Positions 1-7,887 are shown, counted from the stretch's first letter. The stretch is DNA of 11,151 nt from CAZQSL01 sp964595945 (GCA_964595945.1 CAZQSL010000115.1:1-11151), one strand, 5' to 3'. Notes: generated by a model not told the origin, from the sequence alone. Translations and numbers: made by a program.

Positions 1-138
1 CGTTTCATTGTGCTACCCACAGCGGTAGGTAATTTCTATTGATATTCAGTATAATGTCGAATTCGGGTTAAAACACGGCGGGGTACGGAGCCCCCGTCCA
101 ATATCAAAAAGGCCCATTTTTCTGTCGTTTCTCGAAAG
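1..138. other. Non-coding left edge, no gene seen
   Basis: No convincing reading frame. It holds a bulged hairpin at about 75-97 (ACGG/CCGT ends, G-run against C-run), followed on the minus strand by GTGTTTT and so possibly a third weak terminator, a short inverted repeat CTACC/GGTAG at 13-17 and 24-28, and an isolated TATAAT at 50-55 without a matching -35 box. Confidence 0.4.
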
Positions 139-160
139 AAAAAATCCGGTGTGACCGGAT
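139..160 (-). terminator. Intrinsic terminator 2, in tandem
   Basis: Second hairpin: arms ATCCGG (144-149) and CCGGAT (155-160) with a five-base loop, followed on the minus strand by six T and then CTTTC. It lies 24 bases past the first terminator and probably acts as a backup. Confidence 0.7.
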
Positions 161-184
161 GCCGGATCGATTGCGCAATTTGGG

Positions 185-213
185 AAAAAGGCCGGGTATG
201 TGTAGCCCGGCCT
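185..213 (-). terminator. Intrinsic terminator 1 after the macroglobulin gene
   Basis: Perfect 8-bp inverted repeat (arms 189-196 and 206-213, AGGCCGGG/CCCGGCCT) with a nine-base loop. Read on the minus strand it is followed by a run of five T, the classic rho-independent layout. It starts 30 bases past the macroglobulin stop codon. Confidence 0.85.
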
Positions 214-242
214 CTGGTGTATTGTGACGGGTTGGCGGTAGA

Positions 243-3200
243 TTATTCGGCGGGCGGTCTGACGACTTTGAATTTTGCCTCGTCGGAAGCGCCGCTGATT
301 TCGGGGAAGTACATCATGGATGCGCGGCATGGCATGGCGGTGACAGCCCCCGGGACTTCGGCGCGGATCGGTACTGAGAACGTGTAGGTGTCGTCGTGCA
401 TATAGCTGAAGAACATGAGGACTTTTTCGTCGCGGATTTCCATATTGTTATACCAGCACCAGCCGCCGGATTTGAGTGTGCACCACTTGGGGCGGTTTTC
501 GAGGTTGAGCTTGTCGATTTCGAATCCGCTCGGCAGGTAGTTTTCGAGCATGACATATTCGTAGCGGCCGGCGGGTTTGACCGAGAAGTGTGACCAGATG
601 ACGTCGCCGGATTTGAGGATGGTGCCGGGGGAGAGGCGTTTGTTGCCTTCGCGGTCCCACGAGTAGTAGCGGCGGACCCTGAATCCGTTGTCATGGCCGG
701 TGAGGCCGCCCCTGAGGGGGATTTTGAAATAGGTGGCGGTGGCCTGATAGTAGAGTCTGCCTTTGCCGGAGGAGACGACGCGGATTTTGTTGGCGCCTTT
801 TCTGAGGTCGGCGGATGGGATGTCGAAGGATGCGCCCTTGCTGAACATGTCGTCTTTAGAAAATGAGCCGGAGGCGGTTTTTTTGCCGTTGATGTAGATG
901 TCGTACTTGATGTCCGGCGCTGCGGTTTCATAGGCTGTGGCATATTCGATGATGGCCATGACGGCGAGGGCCGTGTCTTTTGTGGAGTACCAGCGGTCGC
1001 CGCGTTTGTTGGTGTTGAGGTATCGGACGGCTTTGGGGATGAGAGTGCTTTTTGGGGCGGCGGCCATGAGTGCGGTGAGAGCGAACGCGGTATTTTCGAT
1101 TTCGTTGTCCGTCCAGGAATAGCGTGCGGTGCGTCCGCGCCACGAGGCTGTCTGGGCGGTGATGGTGGCGGCTTTTTCGATGTCGGCGGCGAGGATGGCC
1201 GCGCCTTTTGTGTTGCCCTGTTTTGCGAGTGCGATGGCGAGAGCGGACTTGCCGTAGATGGAGAGTTTTGACTTGCCGGCGAGGAGTTTTTCGGCTTCGG
1301 GGGATTTTTCACCGGCGATGGCGAGAGCGTAGACCATATAGGCGCGGTTGTCGGCGATGGTGACGGCGTCGTAGCCGCGGGCACCCATGTTGTCGTGGGC
1401 GAGCATGGTTTTGAGAGCAGATGTGCCGCGGCTGATCATGCCGTCGGGCACGCTGTAGTCGGCGGATCGCGCGCGGGTGAGCCCCATGACGACATAGGCG
1501 GTCATGAATGGATCGGTGTCGTCGTCCTTCCACCAGCCCCAGCCGCCGTCGGCGTGCTGGTAGTCGGCGAGGCGTTTGATGCCGGCCCTGATCATGTCGG
1601 GGAGTTCGGTGAGTTTGCCGGCGGGCGCTTTGCCTGCGGCGGTGAAGGCTTCGGCGACAGCGATGTCTGGGAGGAATCGGCTCATGGTCTGCTCGACGCA
1701 GCCGTAGGGGTAGCCGGCGAGGTATTCGAGTGAGTCGAAGACGCCGCCCGCGAGGGATGGCGAGATGGTGACGCGTGCCTTTTCGGTGCCGGGGACGGTC
1801 TTGTCTTTCGAGCCGTCGGGGAGTTTGAGTGAGAAAGTGGTGTCTCTGCTGACTTCGCCGACAGCGGAGACGGACTCTTCGACGCCGTGCGGGAGGACTG
1901 GCACGCGCACCTGCATGGCGTCCGATTCTTCGTCGGTGAGGGCCTTGACGGTGAGCCAGGCTTCCTGGGGGTCTTCGACGACGGCGCGCCATTCGACGGA
2001 CTTGTCTCCTCCGGCCGGGATGGTGATGGTCTTTTCATTTTTTTCGAGCAGGCGCAGGCCTTTTACATTGATGAGGGCGCGGACTTTTTTGGGAGAGTCG
2101 AGGTAGTTGTGGACGACGGCGTTGAGGGTGACTTCGTCGTCTTCGGTGTAGAAACGCGGGGCCTGCATGCGTACGATGATGTTTTGTTTGACGAGGAAGG
2201 TGGCGACTGTCTGGCCGACCTTTGTGTCGGTGGTGACGCCTCGTGCGGTGACGCGCCAGGTGGTGAGAGTGTCGGGGACGGTGAAAGAGATTTCTTCTTC
2301 GCCGGAAGGGCCGGTGGTGACGTCGGCGCGCCAGTAGGCGGTGTCGGGAAATTCCGAGCGGATGACAGGCTGGACTTCATTGCCGATGCCGTTGCCTTCG
2401 CCCGTTGCGATGCCGGCTGCTTCTTCCTTCATGGCCATTTTCATGTCGCCGCGTGCTGCCGTTTGAGAAGAGGGGGCGGGCGCCGCGAGGCTGTCGAGCA
2501 TGGCGGCTCCGTTTTTGCCGTATATCCAGGGGAAGTGGAAGTAGAAGGAATTGCGTGTGTTGACGCGGTTGTAGCGGGTGCCGTAGAAGGCTTGTGTGAT
2601 GGGTTGTGTCGACTCGGGGGCGACGGAGTAGAGGGCTTCGTCGACGATGCCGAGGGAGAGTTCGGCGGGGACGGGGTCGCCGTCATCGTCGAGGGTGGAG
2701 ATTTTGAGGGTGGCGGTTTCGCCGGGTTTGTAGACGGGTTTGCCGGGTGTGATTTCGAGGGTGAGCATCTTGTCTTTGCGTGGTACGGAGATGGGGATGC
2801 GTTCTTCGTGCAACTGGTTGTCGCTGATGATGGTGACGACGAGGTCGATGTTGGGAGAAAACCGTTTGTCGATGATGAGATCGAAAGCGGTGGCGCCGTT
2901 TTCGAGGGGGATGACTTCGCGTTCGAGGATTTCGAGGCTTTCGGCGGTGACGAGAGCGTAGGCGTTTTTGAGTGTGGTGGCGATCATGATGTGAGCGGTG
3001 TCGCCGGGTTCGTATTCGTTGTGGTCTGCGACGATGAGGATGGTCGATCCGAATGAGTAGGCGAAGCGGGAAGAGGCGGACGCGACATAGAAATAGTCCC
3101 TGCCGGAGACGGCGCGGCCGTTATTGTCAGTGGCTGATGCCTCTACGGTGTAGTAGCCCGGGTCGGCGGGAGAGTATTCGAGAGTGGCTTCGCCGGAGGG

Positions 3201-4817
3201 GGAGGTTTCGAGGTTGGCCGTGTGGACTTCGGTGGTTTCGCTGCCGGTTTTTTTCGACCATGTGTGGCGGATGATGCGTGCCGTGAGTGGGGATGAGACT
3301 GGGAGGTTGTCGTGTGAAGTGGTTTTGAAAGTGGTGGTGACAGGTTTGCCGGGCGAAACGAAATAGAGATCGGAATCGACGGAGATGTCGAATGCGGCGA
3401 AGTAGACGGTGAAGGTGGTGGATGCGGAGGCTTCGCGGAGGCCCTTGTCGGCGACGCGGGCTTCGACGGTGAAATGCGTGTCGGCGGTGACGGCGGTTTT
3501 GTCGATAGTGATGGTCATGCGTCCGTCGGAGCCGGTCTTGCCGGTGCCTTCGAGCAGGGGGGTGCGGCTCCTGTGGCCGGGATAGTAGCTGTCGTGGATA
3601 TAGCGTCTGTCTGTTTTGTTGAAGGGGTGGTAGTCGTTGATGGAATCGGTGTAGACGGAGTATTTGACATCGGCGTCCTTGAGGGGTTCGCCGAAGAAGT
3701 ATTTTGCGTCGAGAGTGAGCGATGCGGAGCCGCCGGAGATGATCCATGATTTTTCGGGAGTGAGAGTGATGAGGTAGTCGGGTTTGCGGTATTCTTCGAC
3801 AGGAAAGCCGGCGCTGCCGTGTTTGCCGTCGATGGTGGCCGAGATGTAGAAATAGCCGAGCGGCGCGTCGTCTGCGATGTCGTAGTCGAGAGCGAAGGAG
3901 CCGAAATCCGTGATGGGGATTTCTTCGTCGAGGACGACGTTGCCCTTTGGATCGCGGAGCTGGACGGCGGCGGTGGAGGCGGCGGGGAGGTCGTATTTGT
4001 AGCCGTTTTCGGCGCGGAAGATGCCTTTGATATGCGCCTTTTGGCCGGGGCGGTAGATGGGTCGGTCGGTGTAGATGTAAGTGACTGTGTTTTCGCTGAT
4101 GTAGGAGTAGAAATTGAGGAGGGCGACGTGTCCGCGGTGCTCGACGATGAGTGGGCGGTCGTCGGAATTGCTTTTGGCGGAAAGTTGTGCGATGCCGTCG
4201 CTGCCGGTGTTTCTGGAGGCGGCTGTTTCGCCGTTTTCCCTGAGTATCGAGACTTGGGCGTCCTTGAGGGGTGCGCCCGTTTTTTTGTCGACGGCATAGA
4301 CGAGGAGGTCGCTGCCGGTCGATTTCGAGATGGCGGCGATGTCGGTGACATTGAAGAAAACGGCTGTTTTTTTGCCTGCCGCCGTGGCGTAGAGGAAGTA
4401 GGTGCCGCTGCCGGGATTTTCGATGGGGAGGTCCTGATGATACCAGTTCTGGTCCTTTTCCTTTTTGACCTTGATGGTCCACTCGCGTACTTTGACGGCG
4501 CGATCGAGATTGGACGGAGGCAGGGGTGAGTCGGAGGAAATGTAGGGTGCGCCGGAGTCTTCGGAGTCGTCGCGGGGTTTGTCCTTGAGTTTTTCGTTTT
4601 CGGCGAGGATGTCGCGGACATCGACTTTGTAGAGTGCGAGCCGGACATCTTCGGGGCTGTTGCCTGAGAGGGAGGCGGATATTTCGCCGGAGGCAGCCCA
4701 TTCCTGCGGCATGTGGAGATAGAAATAGACCTCGTCGCGGCCGAAGAGTTTCGAGTCGGTGAAGAGTGCGATGGAAAACAGCAGGCCGAGGACAAACAGG
4801 CGGACGGTTCTTTTCAT
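243..4817 (-). CDS. Bacterial alpha-2-macroglobulin with thioester motif (YfhM/COG2373 type)
   Basis: A predicted periplasmic protease trap of 1524 residues. In this family a protease cuts an exposed bait region, and the resulting conformational change lets a reactive Cys-Gln thioester link covalently to the protease. Residues 1-26 form a basic then hydrophobic signal peptide with no lipobox cysteine, so the protein is probably soluble or anchored otherwise, unlike lipoprotein YfhM. Visible landmarks are a macroglobulin MG2 motif TDRPIYRPGQ near residues 250-259, a second MG segment with PVYKPGE and VDEALY near 700-730, a low-complexity bait-like stretch around 772-818, the A2M domain (PDTLTTWR) around 820-860, the thioester motif GCVEQ with Cys1040 and Gln1043, a toroid domain (DGGWGWW) to about 1290, and a C-terminal macroglobulin/receptor-like domain. 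The start is supported by GGAGG six bases upstream. It lies 90 bases after the SecB-like gene and ends before tandem terminators. The family call is firm; the target proteases are unknown. Confidence 0.95.
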   Translation of the reverse strand: MKRTVRLFVLGLLFSIALFTDSKLFGRDEVYFYLHMPQEWAASGEISASLSGNSPEDVRLALYKVDVRDILAENEKLKDKPRDDSEDSGAPYISSDSPLPPSNLDRAVKVREWTIKVKKEKDQNWYHQDLPIENPGSGTYFLYATAAGKKTAVFFNVTDIAAISKSTGSDLLVYAVDKKTGAPLKDAQVSILRENGETAASRNTGSDGIAQLSAKSNSDDRPLIVEHRGHVALLNFYSYISENTVTYIYTDRPIYRPGQKAHIKGIFRAENGYKYDLPAASTAAVQLRDPKGNVVLDEEIPITDFGSFALDYDIADDAPLGYFYISATIDGKHGSAGFPVEEYRKPDYLITLTPEKSWIISGGSASLTLDAKYFFGEPLKDADVKYSVYTDSINDYHPFNKTDRRYIHDSYYPGHRSRTPLLEGTGKTGSDGRMTITIDKTAVTADTHFTVEARVADKGLREASASTTFTVYFAAFDISVDSDLYFVSPGKPVTTTFKTTSHDNLPVSSPLTARIIRHTWSKKTGSETTEVHTANLETSPSGEATLEYSPADPGYYTVEASATDNNGRAVSGRDYFYVASASSRFAYSFGSTILIVADHNEYEPGDTAHIMIATTLKNAYALVTAESLEILEREVIPLENGATAFDLIIDKRFSPNIDLVVTIISDNQLHEERIPISVPRKDKMLTLEITPGKPVYKPGETATLKISTLDDDGDPVPAELSLGIVDEALYSVAPESTQPITQAFYGTRYNRVNTRNSFYFHFPWIYGKNGAAMLDSLAAPAPSSQTAARGDMKMAMKEEAAGIATGEGNGIGNEVQPVIRSEFPDTAYWRADVTTGPSGEEEISFTVPDTLTTWRVTARGVTTDTKVGQTVATFLVKQNIIVRMQAPRFYTEDDEVTLNAVVHNYLDSPKKVRALINVKGLRLLEKNEKTITIPAGGDKSVEWRAVVEDPQEAWLTVKALTDEESDAMQVRVPVLPHGVEESVSAVGEVSRDTTFSLKLPDGSKDKTVPGTEKARVTISPSLAGGVFDSLEYLAGYPYGCVEQTMSRFLPDIAVAEAFTAAGKAPAGKLTELPDMIRAGIKRLADYQHADGGWGWWKDDDTDPFMTAYVVMGLTRARSADYSVPDGMISRGTSALKTMLAHDNMGARGYDAVTIADNRAYMVYALAIAGEKSPEAEKLLAGKSKLSIYGKSALAIALAKQGNTKGAAILAADIEKAATITAQTASWRGRTARYSWTDNEIENTAFALTALMAAAPKSTLIPKAVRYLNTNKRGDRWYSTKDTALAVMAIIEYATAYETAAPDIKYDIYINGKKTASGSFSKDDMFSKGASFDIPSADLRKGANKIRVVSSGKGRLYYQATATYFKIPLRGGLTGHDNGFRVRRYYSWDREGNKRLSPGTILKSGDVIWSHFSVKPAGRYEYVMLENYLPSGFEIDKLNLENRPKWCTLKSGGWCWYNNMEIRDEKVLMFFSYMHDDTYTFSVPIRAEVPGAVTAMPCRASMMYFPEISGASDEAKFKVVRPPAE

Positions 4818-4907
4818 GGCAAGCCTCCGGGCATTGTATGAGAATGTTAGACAGCGAGCCGCGCGATGTGTTCCGGTCTGGGGGAAAGCAGTTGCGAGTG
4901 GAGCCGG

Positions 4908-5495
4908 CTATTTTTTGAAGGGCGGCTTGGGGGTGGAGAATGGGTTGGACTGAGCGAATTTCGAAGCCGGCGAAGCGGCAGGGGGATTGGGAGGCGCGGA
5001 AGGATGGACTGTGAGCCGTGATTTTTTCTGGGGTTCGGACTGCTCGGGAGGTGGAGCGGCGGCAGAGTTGGCGAAGGAAATGCGTGGCGGCATGACCGGG
5101 GAGGGGAGATCGAGGAGGCGTGCGGCGATGACGGAGTCCATGCTGCATTTGTAGTTGATGTTGCCGATCATCATGTCGAGCCAGGGCTGTTCGAAAGCCT
5201 TGTGGCGCTCGTAGTAACCGGTGAGTCTGAAGGCGGCCTCTTCGCCGACGTCGAAGAGCATTACGCCTTTCATCGCGACGTAGCCGAGCTCCGGCTGGTA
5301 TTCGACGCGGTAGTTGAACCATATTTCGACGAAAGCGCCGTTTTGGGTGACGCGGTCGAATTCTACGGAGAGGTTGAAGCCCTCGACCGGGACTTCGCGG
5401 AATTTTTCAGATGAAATGGAAGTGATTTTCGAGCGGATGGAGACCGGAGGTCTTTCGCTGGCTGGTTTGGATGCGATATCTCTGTCGTTGGCCAT
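4908..5495 (-). CDS. SecB-like small protein with Pro/Lys-rich tail (putative export chaperone)
   Basis: A 195-residue protein with no firm family name. There is no signal peptide or membrane segment, so it is likely cytoplasmic. Residues about 20-85 look like four beta strands (VSIRSKITSIS, GFNLSVEF, FVEIWFNYRVEY, GYVAMKGVMLF). A helix-rich part with NINYKCSMDSVIAARLLDL follows, then a Pro-rich closing segment LPSPVMPPRISF near 130-141. This strand order, then a helix with an Asn near its start, then a proline-rich loop ending in a hydrophobic segment, resembles SecB and the SecB-like families (archaeal MJ0357, Rv1957). The last 50 or so residues are Pro/Ala/Ser/Lys-rich and probably disordered, ending in PKPPFKK. 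The start at 5495 has a GAAAGG ribosome binding site eight bases upstream. The gene follows the ald terminator and precedes the macroglobulin gene by 90 bases with no terminator between them, so the two are probably co-transcribed. The SecB relation is an inference from pattern alone; that this is a real gene is much more certain. Confidence 0.8.
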   Translation of the reverse strand: MANDRDIASKPASERPPVSIRSKITSISSEKFREVPVEGFNLSVEFDRVTQNGAFVEIWFNYRVEYQPELGYVAMKGVMLFDVGEEAAFRLTGYYERHKAFEQPWLDMMIGNINYKCSMDSVIAARLLDLPSPVMPPRISFANSAAAPPPEQSEPQKKSRLTVHPSAPPNPPAASPASKFAQSNPFSTPKPPFKK

Positions 5496-5554
5496 GAGAG
5501 GAGCCTTTCAGATAGGTTGGTATGCAGCGTATATGATTGTAATACATTTTGTGA
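5496..5554 (-). promoter_or_regulatory. Probable promoter region of the SecB-like/macroglobulin unit
   Basis: Because a strong terminator lies just upstream, a promoter for the downstream unit is expected here. The stretch is AT-rich next to the terminator and has a TATACG -10-like box in CATATACGC, but no good -35 box. The ribosome binding site GAAAGG lies eight bases before the start at 5495. Placement rests on context rather than on a strong motif. Confidence 0.35.
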
Positions 5555-5587
5555 GAAATAAAAAACGGGCGGAGACAATCCGCCCGT
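5555..5587 (-). terminator. Intrinsic terminator after ald
   Basis: Perfect 9-bp GC-rich stem: arms ACGGGCGGA (5565-5573) and TCCGCCCGT (5579-5587) with a five-base loop. On the minus strand it is followed by TTTTTTATTT. It sits 27 bases past the ald stop and closes that transcription unit before the SecB-like gene. Confidence 0.9.
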
Positions 5588-5614
5588 CAGTGAGCCGATA
5601 TGAATGAGAGAAAA

Positions 5615-6715
5615 TCAGAAGGAATGGCATTCGAGGCCGAAGGCCTGGGCGACGCCGGGATAGTAGCACTTGCCGTCGTAGATGTTGACGCCGGCCATGA
5701 GAGCGGGGCTTTCGGCGATGGCTTTTTCGAATCCCTTGTTGGCGAGTTCGAGGCCATAGGAGAGAGTTTCGTTGGTGAGGGCGAAGGTGGATGTGCGGGG
5801 TACAGCGCCTGGCATGTTGCCGACACAATAGTGGAGGACGTCGTCGACGTAGAAAACGGGATCGGTGTGAGTGGTGACGTGGCTTGTCTCGAAGCAGCCG
5901 CCCTGGTCGATGGCGACGTCGACGATGACAGATTTTGCTTTCATGTTTTTGATCATGGCCTTGGTGACAAGTTTGGGAGCGCGGGCGCCGGTGACGAGGA
6001 CGCCTCCGATGACGAGGTCTGCCCAGGCGACGGCCTTTTCGATGGCGGCGCTTGAGGATTTCATGGTCATGACACGGCCGTCGAGCACCTGATCGGCGTG
6101 GCGGAGAGCCATGGTGTTGATATCGAGGACAGTGACGTGGGCGCCGAGGCCGACAGCCATTTTTGCGGCATTGAGACCGACTACGCCGGCACCGATGACG
6201 ACGACTTCGGCCGGGGGTACGCCGGGGATGCCGCTGAGGAGGACGCCGCGTCCGCCGTTGCGTTTTTCGAGGAAATGCGCGCCGACCTGCACTGCGAGCC
6301 TTCCGGCGACTTCGCTCATGGGGCGAAGCAGGGGGAGTGATCCGTCGGCTGCTTTGACTGTTTCGTAGGCAACGCCGGTGGCGCCGCTTTTGAGGAGGAC
6401 TTTGGTGAGTTCTTCGTCGGCTGCGAGATGCAGATAGGTGTACAGGAGCTGGCCTTTGCGGATAAGGCCGTACTCTGCCTCGATGGGTTCCTTTACCTTG
6501 ATCACCATGTCGGCCTGGCCGTATACATCGGCGATGCCCGCGACGATTTCCGCGCCTGCCGCCTGATATTCGGCGTCACTGATCTGGCTTCCTTCGCCTG
6601 CTTTTGTTTCGACGATAACCTTGTGGCCAGCGTCGACGAAAGCCCTTACTCCCGCTGGTGTAATTGCAACACGATACTCTTCAACTTTGATTTCCTTGGG
6701 TACTCCTACAATCAT
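5615..6715 (-). CDS. ald: Alanine dehydrogenase
   Basis: NAD-dependent L-alanine dehydrogenase, converting L-alanine reversibly to pyruvate and ammonia in the cytoplasm. At 366 residues it has the usual full length of the family. The N-terminal signature MIVGVPKEIK is followed by the residues known to bind pyruvate or act in catalysis in characterised enzymes: Arg15, Lys75 (in VIKVKEP) and His96 (in YTYLHLA). The Rossmann segment VVVIGAGVVGLNAAK holds the GAGVVG nucleotide-binding loop near residues 173-178, followed by an acidic strand end (TVLDIN). DVAIDQGG further on contains the conserved catalytic Asp near 270. The related PntAA transhydrogenase subunit is the main alternative, but no pntB follows and the match to Ald is close throughout. 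The start at 6715 has a purine-rich AGGAAGGGG site seven bases upstream. The gene lies 92 bases after manC and ends before a strong intrinsic terminator. It may be read from manC, from its own promoter, or both. Confidence 0.96.
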   Translation of the reverse strand: MIVGVPKEIKVEEYRVAITPAGVRAFVDAGHKVIVETKAGEGSQISDAEYQAAGAEIVAGIADVYGQADMVIKVKEPIEAEYGLIRKGQLLYTYLHLAADEELTKVLLKSGATGVAYETVKAADGSLPLLRPMSEVAGRLAVQVGAHFLEKRNGGRGVLLSGIPGVPPAEVVVIGAGVVGLNAAKMAVGLGAHVTVLDINTMALRHADQVLDGRVMTMKSSSAAIEKAVAWADLVIGGVLVTGARAPKLVTKAMIKNMKAKSVIVDVAIDQGGCFETSHVTTHTDPVFYVDDVLHYCVGNMPGAVPRTSTFALTNETLSYGLELANKGFEKAIAESPALMAGVNIYDGKCYYPGVAQAFGLECHSF

Positions 6716-6742
6716 GTCAACACCCCTTCCTTTCTTTAAGCA

Positions 6743-6762
6743 GCACCGGCGATTTCCGATGC
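6743..6762 (-). other. Stem-loop in the ald leader
   Basis: Arms 6743-6749 and 6756-6762 pair over 7 bp with one G-U pair and a six-base loop. There is no T-run after it, so it is not a terminator. It lies about 17 bases upstream of the ald ribosome binding site and may be a leader structure or simply chance. Confidence 0.3.
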
Positions 6763-6777
6763 CCCAAGTTAATGATG

Positions 6778-6794
6778 GGTATAGATTTTATACC
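6778..6794 (-). promoter_or_regulatory. Inverted repeat overlapping a -10-like box upstream of ald
   Basis: Perfect 6-bp inverted repeat GGTATA (6778-6783) and TATACC (6789-6794) with a five-base centre. On the minus strand it contains TATAAA (6787-6792), a good -10 match, with a weak TTTGTA 16 bases upstream in the end of manC. It could be an operator over an ald promoter. This is unproven and the repeat is short. Confidence 0.3.
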
Positions 6795-6807
6795 TGTGCG
6801 CGCGAAC

Positions 6808-7887
6808 TTACAAATATTCTTCCAATTTATTTTTGCGGCAGTATTCGACCACTTCGCTGACCTTCTGGGCATGGTCGCGGCCGCACACCAGGAGGGCGTC
6901 TTCGGTCTCGACGATGATGATGTCTCTGACGCCGATCGCGGCGACGAATTTTTTGGGGCTGTAGATAAGAGTGCCGTGAGAATCATAGGACATTTTTCTA
7001 CCTATGTTGACATTTCCGTTTTCGTCCTGGGGCCATACGTCGTAGAGTGAGTCCCAACTGCCGATGTCGCTCCATGTAAATCCGGCCATCACGACGGCCA
7101 CCCGGCCGGAGCGTTCGAGCACTCCGTAGTCGATGGATATGGAGGGGAATCTCGGGAACTCTTCGCCTATGGCCTTGAACTCGAAGGGGGTGCCGTAATT
7201 TTTCTCGATGCGTTCGAGACCTTTTCGCATTTCGGGGAGGTATTTGACGATTTCTCCGATGATGTCATCGACGCGCCATACAAACATGCCGCTGTTGATG
7301 AAATAGTCTGGATCGTGAAAAAACTGGACTGCGCGTCCGACGTCTGGCTTTTCGACGAAGCGCAACACCTTGCGTACAGAAGTGCCGTTGCCGTGTATCT
7401 GATCGCCGGCCTGGATATAGCCGAAGCCAGTGTCGGGCTTGAGGGGCTTGATGCCGAAGGTCACGAGGGCATGTTGCTGACCGGCAATGTCAGTGGCGAG
7501 CAGCAGGTCTTTCTGATATTGCTCGACATCGCCGATGAGGTGATCGGCGGCGAAAACGGCCATGACCGCCGAGGGGCAGCGTCTGTGGATAATGGCCGCC
7601 GCGAGGCCGATACAGGGAGCAGTGCTGCGGGCGACGGGCTCGGCCACGATCTGGTCGGGGGGCACGCCTGGCACCTGGCGGATGATCTCGTCGCGGAGGA
7701 GGCCGTTGGTGATGATATAGATGTTTTCGAGTGGGATCACGCCGTCGAGGCGGTTGACGGTGTCCTGTATCATGGTGTGGGAGCCGACGATGTTGAGGAG
7801 CTGTTTGGGGTTCTTTTTGCGGCTGCGGGGCCAAAATCTCGATCCGCGGCCGCCAGCCATGATGACTCCGAATAGGTTGTTGTTCAT
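6808..7887 (-). CDS. manC: Mannose-1-phosphate guanylyltransferase
   Basis: Makes GDP-mannose from mannose 1-phosphate and GTP, releasing pyrophosphate. GDP-mannose feeds surface polysaccharide, LPS or glycoprotein synthesis. The nucleotidyltransferase signature is intact at residues 10-31, with MAGGRGSRFWPRSR followed by NPKQLL, including the pyrophosphorylase Arg and the Lys that contacts phosphate. FVEKP, the sugar-phosphate-binding motif, is at residues 177-181, and DIGSWDSLYD follows nearer the C terminus. At 359 residues it is the single-domain form; it lacks the C-terminal mannose-6-phosphate isomerase cupin of the roughly 480-residue bifunctional enzymes, so isomerase activity must be encoded elsewhere. 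The ATG at 7885-7887 has GGAG about six bases upstream, and only 34 bases separate it from the M16 gene stop, which suggests co-transcription. No polysaccharide genes are nearby, so it looks like a stand-alone housekeeping copy. The alternative of a glucose-1-phosphate nucleotidyltransferase is less likely given the FWPRSR and FVEKP motifs. Confidence 0.93.
   Translation of the reverse strand: MNNNLFGVIMAGGRGSRFWPRSRKKNPKQLLNIVGSHTMIQDTVNRLDGVIPLENIYIITNGLLRDEIIRQVPGVPPDQIVAEPVARSTAPCIGLAAAIIHRRCPSAVMAVFAADHLIGDVEQYQKDLLLATDIAGQQHALVTFGIKPLKPDTGFGYIQAGDQIHGNGTSVRKVLRFVEKPDVGRAVQFFHDPDYFINSGMFVWRVDDIIGEIVKYLPEMRKGLERIEKNYGTPFEFKAIGEEFPRFPSISIDYGVLERSGRVAVVMAGFTWSDIGSWDSLYDVWPQDENGNVNIGRKMSYDSHGTLIYSPKKFVAAIGVRDIIIVETEDALLVCGRDHAQKVSEVVEYCRKNKLEEYL

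Noticed and set aside
170..179. Perfect 10-bp palindrome ATTGCGCAAT between the two terminators
   Set aside because: Too short to form a useful hairpin loop and with no promoter nearby; likely chance.
46..330. Short open frame of 94 codons on the minus strand at the left edge
   Set aside because: It overlaps the macroglobulin end in another frame and runs through both terminators, with an Arg-rich composition typical of a shadow frame.
1887..3056. Long open frame of 389 codons on the plus strand inside the macroglobulin gene
   Set aside because: It lies antisense to a clear protein family member. Its Gly/Val/Asp/Phe-rich composition is what codon bias on the other strand produces, and no domain is recognisable.
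4833..4838. TACAAT -10-like box just before the macroglobulin gene
   Set aside because: It lies only 15 bases from the start codon and next to the ribosome binding site, with no -35 match, so it would leave almost no leader.
3127..5322. Open frame of 731 codons on the minus strand spanning the macroglobulin and SecB-like genes
   Set aside because: Arg/His/Pro-rich shadow in a different frame of two supported genes, crossing their intergenic gap; no domain or signal.
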